Shown in pieces: positions 24,262-29,143 of a stretch of DNA of 29,143 nt. Numbering within the stretch: position 1 is the stretch's first letter; every line of letters begins with the position of its first letter. Under the pieces are notes generated by a model, which was not told the DNA's origin, made no database searches, and worked only from the letters and a program-made list of their open reading frames with translations. Source of the stretch: an uncultured Flavobacteriales bacterium (GTDB taxonomy: Bacteria; Bacteroidota; Bacteroidia; CAIKAF01); contig CALEWF010000029.1 of the NCBI GenBank assembly GCA_937925455.1, positions 1-29,143 on the forward strand, read 5' to 3'. Both the position numbers and the translations under genes were made by a program.

Positions 24262-25552
24262 GCAAAGCAGGAGTTAATATTCTTTTACCAAAAATACAAT
24301 ATAAACAGCGTTTTTGATCACAATATCTATTTTTTAAGACAAGGAGTGCCTGAGAGTCGGCTGCTGAGTTTATTTTTAATCCCAGATTTTCAAAATTTTT
24401 AATGGTACTATTAGTTTCTGCCGGAATATGGTTAAGTAATTCGATGGCTGTTTCTGTCATTGTTTCTATCCCCCGCTCCTTGCCATATAAAAACATAAAA
24501 GGTGCTACTACGTTAAGTATGAGTAAACGAGCAGAGCTAATACCCATGCGGTTGCCTTTTGCTGTCTTGTCACCATCGGGCACAAATCGGTATTTCCAAT
24601 ATTCACTTACCTCTGGTAGCAACCATTGCAAGGCTTCTTCTTCCCGTTTTATTTCAATCATACGGGAAAACAAACTGCTAGAATGATGAATCAATGCCGC
24701 AAATTGCACCAGTCTGAGTGTGGGAAAGTTTGCTGGCCGCATACGTCCAAACTTCCACACATGCACCGGAAGGGAAACAAGGTTATATTTATTTTTTAAA
24801 AAAAGATATTCTCGCTGTAGGCGATGTATGTATTCATCTTGATACGATTTATCCAAATAGCCGGCTTGGCCAAGCATTAAAGCCTCTAATTGTAATAAAT
24901 TATTTTTATGGCGGGCAATTACTTGCAAAGGCGTAATGGCCGATAGTTGATAAAATGGCTCAGCATTTACTTTAAATCCAAATCCACGAGCCATAAAACG
25001 ATAAAAAGCTTCTTCCCAGTTCCAACCGTTTTGCTGCAATAATTCACGAATGTTTTTTGTTTTTTCTTCGAAGCGTTCAATCAGTAATTTTTGAAGGAAA
25101 ATTCCTATTCCCTCTTCATGTATTAGAATTTCTTTTAGTTGTTTTTCGCAGGGAATCCATGATTTTGCCTTCATCATGGCATTGTAGCGATTAAGCATTT
25201 TAGAATTAATACGATTTTTTAATTCTAATGCTGGCAGTAAATCACCGTTTTTTTTAAAAACATCTTGGTCATGCTCATAAACTACGTGAAGAATAACATT
25301 GTTATAAGCAGCATCCTGTTGATGATTATGCAGTTCCCATTCCGAAGATTTCCAGTGTAATTCTATGTTGCCAGCCCATTCCTGACCGTTAATTTTAATG
25401 CGTGAATTAAAAAAATCAGGACCTGCATCGTTATTCATTATACCCGGCTTAATAATTTGAAGTTTCTCACCTTGAATGGTGTATAAGGCAGAGGTGTCAT
25501 AATATTGAAATTGCCAGATAAAATGAAGCAATTCTTCCCGGTGGTTTCTCAT
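24254..25552 (-). CDS. DUF2851 family protein
   Basis: The 432-residue protein matches the Bacteroidota DUF2851 family: it opens with EELLHFIWQFQYYD, then GPDFFNSRIKINGQEWAGNIELH, HVVYEHDQDV, ALELKNRI, and RPANFPTLRLVQFAALI in the middle. It has no signal peptide or membrane helix, so it is cytosolic. The C-terminus has a Cys motif, CDQKRCLYC, that could bind metal. The function of the family is unknown. It begins 750 bp downstream (in its own direction) of the repeat-containing gap and overlaps pspC by 8 bp. Confidence 0.88.
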   Translation of the reverse strand: MRNHREELLHFIWQFQYYDTSALYTIQGEKLQIIKPGIMNNDAGPDFFNSRIKINGQEWAGNIELHWKSSEWELHNHQQDAAYNNVILHVVYEHDQDVFKKNGDLLPALELKNRINSKMLNRYNAMMKAKSWIPCEKQLKEILIHEEGIGIFLQKLLIERFEEKTKNIRELLQQNGWNWEEAFYRFMARGFGFKVNAEPFYQLSAITPLQVIARHKNNLLQLEALMLGQAGYLDKSYQDEYIHRLQREYLFLKNKYNLVSLPVHVWKFGRMRPANFPTLRLVQFAALIHHSSSLFSRMIEIKREEEALQWLLPEVSEYWKYRFVPDGDKTAKGNRMGISSARLLILNVVAPFMFLYGKERGIETMTETAIELLNHIPAETNSTIKNFENLGLKINSAADSQALLVLKNRYCDQKRCLYCIFGKRILTPALHE

Positions 25553-25824
25553 AATTTTCTTTGAAATTCTAATTTAAGTAATTTCCAAAGAATAATCAAA
25601 CCGAACTTTTAAACACCTTTGTGGTATGAATTTCTATCATATCTTCTTTTCTTTTTTCTTGCCATAGTATTTGAAATTATTGAAACAATGGGTGGGTTTG
25701 GATCATCTGTTTTTTTGTTCCCATGTCCGGATGGTTCTTTGATTTTAAAACCGTTTTAGGTATTACCGGTTTAATGCATGTAATTATTAGAAATTCATCC
25801 AAGCTTATGTTATTTAGAAAACAT
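25553..25824. other. Gene-free stretch, no supported gene
   Basis: Part of a 747-bp gap between DUF2851 and sucC. A 61-codon frame at 25723-25908 crosses into the repeat element and has no recognisable product, so it is not called. A short hairpin, AAACCG/CGGTTT, lies near 25749-25773. Any DUF2851 promoter must lie here, but I see no good match. Confidence 0.5.
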
Positions 25825-26175
25825 ATTGAACCCAAATTATGCAATAGAAAACCGGATATAATGCAAATTCATTTTCATTTCTGTATTAAAGCCGATTCTA
25901 TGAAGTAACCACCTAGGTTCAAACAGCTATTTTACTTCAATTGCATGAAACTGGGTTGAAGACGTTTTTTAATTGGTTTATTTATCTGTGTTCTCTGTGG
26001 TAAAAAATTTAACCACAAAGAACACAGAGATACACGGAGAACACAAAGAAAATGAAAGTAAAAACACACAGTATTCCTTTGTGTTCTCTGTGGTTATTTA
26101 TGTAACAATGGCTACGTAGGTTTTTGTTTTTCTGGATGCCTACGGAAATTTTCTAATGCATAATTTGGGTTCAAT
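25825..26175. repeat. 351-bp element with 27-bp inverted ends, MITE-like
   Basis: The left end (25825-25851) and right end (26149-26175) are inverted copies of each other over 27 bp with one mismatch; the outermost 19 bp, starting ATTGAACCCAAATTATGCA, are perfect. The interior has no gene and contains further inverted copies of an ACCACAGAGAACACA motif. No direct target duplication is obvious at the edges. This looks like a non-autonomous or dispersed repeat rather than coding DNA. Confidence 0.65.
25985..26096. repeat. Inverted copies of the ACCACAGAGAACACA-type repeat
   Basis: TCTGTGTTCTCTGTGGT (25985-26001) is answered by an inverted copy at 26012-26028 with one mismatch, leaving a 10-base loop; a further copy, TTTGTGTTCTCTGTGGTTA, lies at 26078-26096. 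Similar sequences recur in many bacterial genomes from memory. The copies can fold into hairpins in RNA or DNA. Confidence 0.7.
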
Positions 26176-26245
26176 CAATTGTGCTTGATCTGATATTAGT
26201 AGTTGGTATAGCCTCTTTAGTACGCCATTTTTTGGAGTTATGAAA

Positions 26246-26273
26246 TAAAAAAGCCAGTTTAATAAAACCGGCT
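26246..26273 (-). terminator. Rho-independent terminator of sucC
   Basis: On the minus strand AGCCGGTTT and AAACTGGCT form a 9-bp stem (one G-T pair) with a 4-base loop, followed by a run of six T. It begins 26 bases after the sucC stop. Confidence 0.85.
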
Positions 26274-26299
26274 AATAATGAAAAAGAGTTGTGTTTGCT

Positions 26300-27490
26300 T
26301 TAAGCCAAAACTGCTTTCACCTTTTCTGCGGCTTCCTGTAATTCAATGGCAGAATGAACTTGAAGGCCTGACTCGTCAATAAGTTTTTTGGCAATTTCAG
26401 CATTGGTGCCCTGTAAACGAACAATGATTGGCACGTGAATATTTCCGATGTTTTTGTATGCATCTACAATACCCTGAGCCACCCGGTCGCAACGAACAAT
26501 ACCACCGAAGATATTAACAAGAATCGCTTTTACATTTTCATCTTTTAAAATAATACGAAAAGCCTCTTCTACTCTTTTTGCGTCAGCAGTACCACCTACA
26601 TCCAAGAAATTAGCGGGCTCTCCTCCACTGAGTTTAATCATATCCATAGTAGCCATGGCCAAACCAGCTCCATTTACCATACAACCCACGTTTCCATCGA
26701 GCTTTACGTAATTCAAATTATATTTACCTGCTTCTACTTCGGTGGGGTCTTCTTCACGAATATCACGGTATGCATAAAGGTCAGGATGACGATATAAGGC
26801 GTTTTCATCCAGATTTACTTTTGCATCAACAGCTATAATTTTATTATCTGATGTTTTTAACACCGGATTAATTTCAAACATGGATGAATCAGTATCATCG
26901 TATGCTTTATAGAGGTTGGTTACAAAGGTTACCATTTCTTTGTAAGCATCGCCACTTAAGCCTAAATTAAAAGCAATTTTGCGAGCCTGGAAAGGCATCA
27001 AGCCTACTTTGGGGTCAATTTCTTCTTTAAAAATCAAATGAGGAGTTTTTTCAGCCACCTCTTCAATATCCATTCCTCCTTCGGTTGAATACATGATTAT
27101 ATTACGTCCGGTAGAGCGGTTTAATAATACACTCATGTAAAACTCTTTGGGCTCGCTGGGACCTGGATAAAACACATCTTGTGAAACTAAAACCATGTGT
27201 ACTTTTTTTCCTTCGGCACCGGTTTGTTTGGTTACCAGGTTCATTCCAATAATTTTACTTGCCAAATCACGAACTTCATCCAGGCTTTTGGCCAGTTTAA
27301 TACCTCCTCCTTTACCACGACCACCGGCATGAACCTGGGCTTTAATTACCCACCAGGATGTTCCGGTTTGTTCGCTCAATTTTTTAGCAGCTTCCACCGC
27401 TTCTTCGGGAGTATGTGCCAAAATTCCTTCCTGGATTTTTACACCGTATTTTTTCAATACTTCCTTTGCCTGATATTCGTGAATGTTCAT
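26300..27490 (-). CDS. sucC: Succinyl-CoA synthetase beta subunit SucC (ADP- or GDP-forming)
   Basis: From ATG 27490 the protein has 396 residues, the usual length. It starts MNIHEYQAKEVLKKYGV, the SucC hallmark, and has an ATP-grasp domain (VHAGGRGKGGGIKLA, MFEINPVL) and a C-terminal CoA-ligase domain with NGAGLAMATMDMIK, GGEPANFLDVGG and IFGGIVRCD. With SucD it converts succinyl-CoA and phosphate to succinate in the TCA cycle, making a nucleoside triphosphate. The frame is open to 27520, but that ATG sits in the -7 region of a consensus promoter, so 27490 is the start. sucD is not adjacent. Confidence 0.98.
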   Translation of the reverse strand: MNIHEYQAKEVLKKYGVKIQEGILAHTPEEAVEAAKKLSEQTGTSWWVIKAQVHAGGRGKGGGIKLAKSLDEVRDLASKIIGMNLVTKQTGAEGKKVHMVLVSQDVFYPGPSEPKEFYMSVLLNRSTGRNIIMYSTEGGMDIEEVAEKTPHLIFKEEIDPKVGLMPFQARKIAFNLGLSGDAYKEMVTFVTNLYKAYDDTDSSMFEINPVLKTSDNKIIAVDAKVNLDENALYRHPDLYAYRDIREEDPTEVEAGKYNLNYVKLDGNVGCMVNGAGLAMATMDMIKLSGGEPANFLDVGGTADAKRVEEAFRIILKDENVKAILVNIFGGIVRCDRVAQGIVDAYKNIGNIHVPIIVRLQGTNAEIAKKLIDESGLQVHSAIELQEAAEKVKAVLA

Positions 27491-27517
27491 AGGAATAGAT
27501 GTTTCTGTTAATGGTGG

Positions 27518-27548
27518 CAAAAATAGTTGATTCTACTAAAGGTACAAA
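27518..27548 (-). promoter_or_regulatory. Consensus Bacteroidota promoter of sucC
   Basis: On the minus strand TTTG (27545-27548), 19 bases, then TATTTTTG (27518-27525) is an exact match to TTTG-N19-TAnnTTTG. The -7 element ends 27 bases before the sucC ATG. Confidence 0.85.
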
Positions 27549-27616
27549 CCCTGAAGAAGTAAGTTATTAAAAACTTATTATACAAGGGTTGCTAATAAAC
27601 AACAAACAAAACCCTT

Positions 27617-27624
27617 TATTTTTG
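27617..27624 (+). promoter_or_regulatory. -7 promoter element of the alpha/beta hydrolase gene
   Basis: TATTTTTG, followed by CTAC, matches TAnnTTTG exactly and ends 12 bases before the ATG at 27637. A -33 element at 19-bp spacing is not seen. Confidence 0.5.
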
Positions 27625-27636
27625 CTACAAAAAAGC

Positions 27637-28533
27637 ATGCAAGCAAATGAACACGAATACTATATTACCGTAACCCCAAATGATCAATTATACTTAAAAC
27701 GTTTTCAGCCCGCACAGCACAAAGGGATTGTTTTTATGGTTCATGGCTCTGTTGAAAATGGCAGGGTATTTTATTCATCTTCCGGTAAAGGAATAGCTCC
27801 TTATTTAGCAAAAAATGGATTTGATGTTTTTGTGGTTGATTTGCGTGGAAAGGGGAAGTCAAGACCTGCCGTTGGTAAAAATTCAAAACATGGGCAATAT
27901 GAAGCCATTACAGAAGATATTCCGGCTTGTATTGATTATATAAAAAACACCACTGGTAAAACCTCGCTCCATCTTTTAGCCCACTCGTGGGGTGGGGTGC
28001 TTTGTCTTTGTTGGTTTGCACGATACCACAGCAGTGCCAATATTCAAAGCATGGTGTTTATGGGTACAAAAAGAAAAATATACATTAAATCGTGGGAAAA
28101 GCGGTGGAAAGTAGATTTTTTTTGGAATATAATAGGTAATGTAGCTTCTGAAATTAAAGGTTATTTACCTGCAAAATCGCTTAGATTTGGTTCAGACAAT
28201 GAGCCAAAACAATTTTACAAAGAGACCAACCAGTGGGTTTATAGCGATGAATGGATAGATCCGCGAGATGGGCTGAATTACAAACAAGCTTTAAAGAATC
28301 TCAATGTACCCCCTATTTTATCGTTAACCGGAGTGCAAGATACTGTTTTAGGAAATCCGTACGATGTTCAATTTTTGATGCAGGAAGCCAACGCTCATGA
28401 CCATCGTTATGTAGAAGTAGGTAAAAAATATGGTTTTAAGCATGATTATGGGCATATTGATATTCTTACACATCCTGATGCGCCTACAGATCATTTTCCT
28501 TTGGTGTTGGATTGGCTTAATACACATAATTGA
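27637..28533 (+). CDS. Alpha/beta hydrolase, serine lipase/esterase type
   Basis: From ATG 27637 the protein has 298 residues and an alpha/beta hydrolase fold: GIVFMVHGSVENG (oxyanion strand and HG), DVFVVDLRGKGKS, the nucleophile elbow AHSWGG (Ser117), a likely acid Asp in TGVQDTVLG and a likely catalytic His in DYGHIDIL (His273). The middle cap region is Trp- and Lys-rich. It has no signal peptide, so it acts in the cytosol. The substrate is unknown; lysophospholipase- or monoacylglycerol-lipase-like activity is a guess. A TTG start at 27589 would extend the frame by 16 residues but would cover the -7 element at 27617-27624. Confidence 0.87.
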   Translation: MQANEHEYYITVTPNDQLYLKRFQPAQHKGIVFMVHGSVENGRVFYSSSGKGIAPYLAKNGFDVFVVDLRGKGKSRPAVGKNSKHGQYEAITEDIPACIDYIKNTTGKTSLHLLAHSWGGVLCLCWFARYHSSANIQSMVFMGTKRKIYIKSWEKRWKVDFFWNIIGNVASEIKGYLPAKSLRFGSDNEPKQFYKETNQWVYSDEWIDPRDGLNYKQALKNLNVPPILSLTGVQDTVLGNPYDVQFLMQEANAHDHRYVEVGKKYGFKHDYGHIDILTHPDAPTDHFPLVLDWLNTHN

Positions 28534-28755
28534 TTGGCAACTACCGGGCTTTTTTTTTTAAAAAGTCTTTTGAATGTAAGTAACGTAGTACGTGTGGTTA
28601 ATACGTACATGATTACAGGAATTGAGAACATATATGATTTATTCCAAAATTGTCATTAGAATTTTTTAATAAAAAAAGGGGGGCGTACACGTGTTTCTCC
28701 GCCTCGTAGGAGCGGATTCACCCGTTGTCCAGATAAAGATAATCTTACCGTCATT
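28534..28755. other. Gene-free AT-rich stretch after the hydrolase gene
   Basis: No gene is supported here. A run of ten T followed by A (28550-28564) lacks a convincing GC stem before it. A poly-A to poly-G transition at about 28672-28683 marks the start of the more GC-rich repeat block. Confidence 0.5.
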
Positions 28756-28780
28756 GCTTCTCCGCCTTTGGCGGGGAAGC
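28756..28780. repeat. 11-bp stem, 3-base loop GC hairpin
   Basis: GCTTCTCCGCC and GGCGGGGAAGC pair over 11 bp with one G-T pair and a TTT loop. A shorter related motif (TCCGC/GCGGA) occurs at about 28698-28716. Confidence 0.7.
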
Positions 28781-28870
28781 TATCTGTATGCTACAATGCA
28801 TACACCACCAACGTCCAATTCCCAAAACGCAATAATAATGCGGTTTGCAACATACACACCCTGTACCCCA

Positions 28871-28926
28871 ATTATCAATTATCAATTATCAATTACGAAT
28901 TACGAATTACGAATTACGAATTACGA
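28871..28926. repeat. Tandem heptamer array, 8 units
   Basis: Three copies of ATTATCA are followed directly by five copies of ATTACGA, 56 bp in all with a strict 7-bp period. The two unit types differ at positions 5 and 6. Such 7-bp arrays are prone to slippage and are not CRISPR-like (no spacers). Confidence 0.9.
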
Positions 28927-28959
28927 ATACAATGCAAATAATACATCTTTAAATCAACT

Positions 28960-29019
28960 CATTCGCCCCTGCGGGGCGGACTGCTGCGGATGGTAGTGAA
29001 AAGCCCGCAGGGGCGAATG
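28960..29019. repeat. Perfect 16-bp GC-rich inverted repeat
   Basis: CATTCGCCCCTGCGGG (28960-28975) and its exact reverse complement (29004-29019) flank a 28-base loop. It is much richer in G and C than the surrounding genes. No T-tract follows, so a terminator is not implied. Confidence 0.75.
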
Positions 29020-29033
29020 CCGCAACGCAAGGA

Positions 29034-29066
29034 GCAGCGGGGCTGAGGGCACGAAGACCCCGCTGC
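29034..29066. repeat. Perfect 9-bp GC hairpin
   Basis: GCAGCGGGG and CCCCGCTGC pair perfectly around a 15-base loop. It follows the 16-bp inverted repeat by 14 bases and is followed by a GC-rich stretch (29067-29115, containing GAGGACTTGTAACGGACAGC) that may continue the same element. Confidence 0.7.
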
Positions 29067-29143
29067 GACTATGCGATGCGTGCATGAGCCCCGAGGACTT
29101 GTAACGGACAGCCGCTTAAAGCAGCCAATTATACTCTAATGAC

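Noticed and set aside
25723..25908. 61-codon open frame on the plus strand in the DUF2851-sucC gap
   Set aside because: No recognisable product, no promoter element and its 3' half is part of the inverted-ended repeat element.
25825..26175. Insertion sequence with transposase
   Set aside because: The element is only 351 bp and encodes no transposase, so only a non-autonomous or dispersed repeat is supportable.
28541..28570. Terminator after the alpha/beta hydrolase gene (run of ten T)
   Set aside because: No convincing GC-rich stem precedes the T run; the only candidate pairs are too short.
28871..28926. Possible CRISPR-like array
   Set aside because: Units are 7 bp and directly adjacent with no spacers, and no cas gene is present.
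28691..28996. 101-codon open frame on the plus strand
   Set aside because: It runs through the hairpin, heptamer array and GC-rich repeat; the translated heptamers give a repeated ITNYELR-type peptide known from spurious annotations.

Overview
This window looks like chromosomal core DNA of an AT-rich Bacteroidota bacterium, most likely of the Chitinophagales/Chitinophagaceae type (inference). Supporting signs are a secreted protease with a type IX secretion C-terminal sorting domain, Bacteroidota-type -7 promoter elements (TAnnTTTG) ahead of many genes, lineage-typical families (DUF2851, DUF1599, a BT_3928-like DoxX protein, a UbiA enzyme next to Maf) and loose Bacteroidota lipoboxes. I found no rRNA, tRNA, CRISPR array, transposase or phage gene.

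Layout, left to right. (1) 1-2812, minus strand: a vitamin B12 acquisition unit, with a promoter, a cobalamin riboswitch, a candidate ribosome-access hairpin, a TonB-dependent receptor (BtuB-like) and a beta-propeller lipoprotein overlapping it by ATGA and cut by the window edge. The last resembles the BtuG class of surface B12-binding proteins. (2) 2819-4875, minus: a tiny Cys-rich lipoprotein, a DadA/DAO-type FAD oxidoreductase and MsrA. (3) 4968-5879, plus: a single-repeat six-helix voltage-gated cation channel whose selectivity filter reads like a eukaryotic calcium-channel repeat. (4) 5876-13771: TamB, TsaD and a T9SS-exported trypsin-fold protease, packed so tightly that start or stop codons overlap. 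(5) 13836-17301: UbiA-family prenyltransferase, Maf and a small conserved protein (plus) facing folP-cdaA (minus; folate and c-di-AMP synthesis). (6) 17314-20468, plus: a duplicated-domain DUF1599 protein, a DoxX/MauE membrane protein with a degenerate thioredoxin-like tail, and an orphan DppB-type ABC permease. (7) 20527-23908, minus: paaABCD for phenylacetyl-CoA epoxidation, with a thioredoxin-like lipoprotein fused to the operon by a TGATG overlap, then a small secreted basic protein. (8) 24043-25552: DUF2851 and PspC. (9) 25553-26299: a gene-free stretch holding a 351-bp element with long inverted ends. (10) sucC and a divergent alpha/beta hydrolase, then (11) 28534-29143, a gene-free mosaic of tandem heptamers and GC-rich hairpins.

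The genes are mostly housekeeping. The more interesting items are the B12 riboswitch/receptor/BtuG-like unit, the calcium-channel-like filter, the shared start-codon base between tamB and tsaD, the redox lipoprotein inside the paa operon, the orphan permease operon, and two repeat-rich noncoding stretches. Using the TAnnTTTG element and its usual distance to the start, I shortened several genes relative to their longest reading frame (FAD oxidoreductase, sucC, DUF1599, alpha/beta hydrolase). All family assignments are from reading the sequence by eye; no database search was possible.
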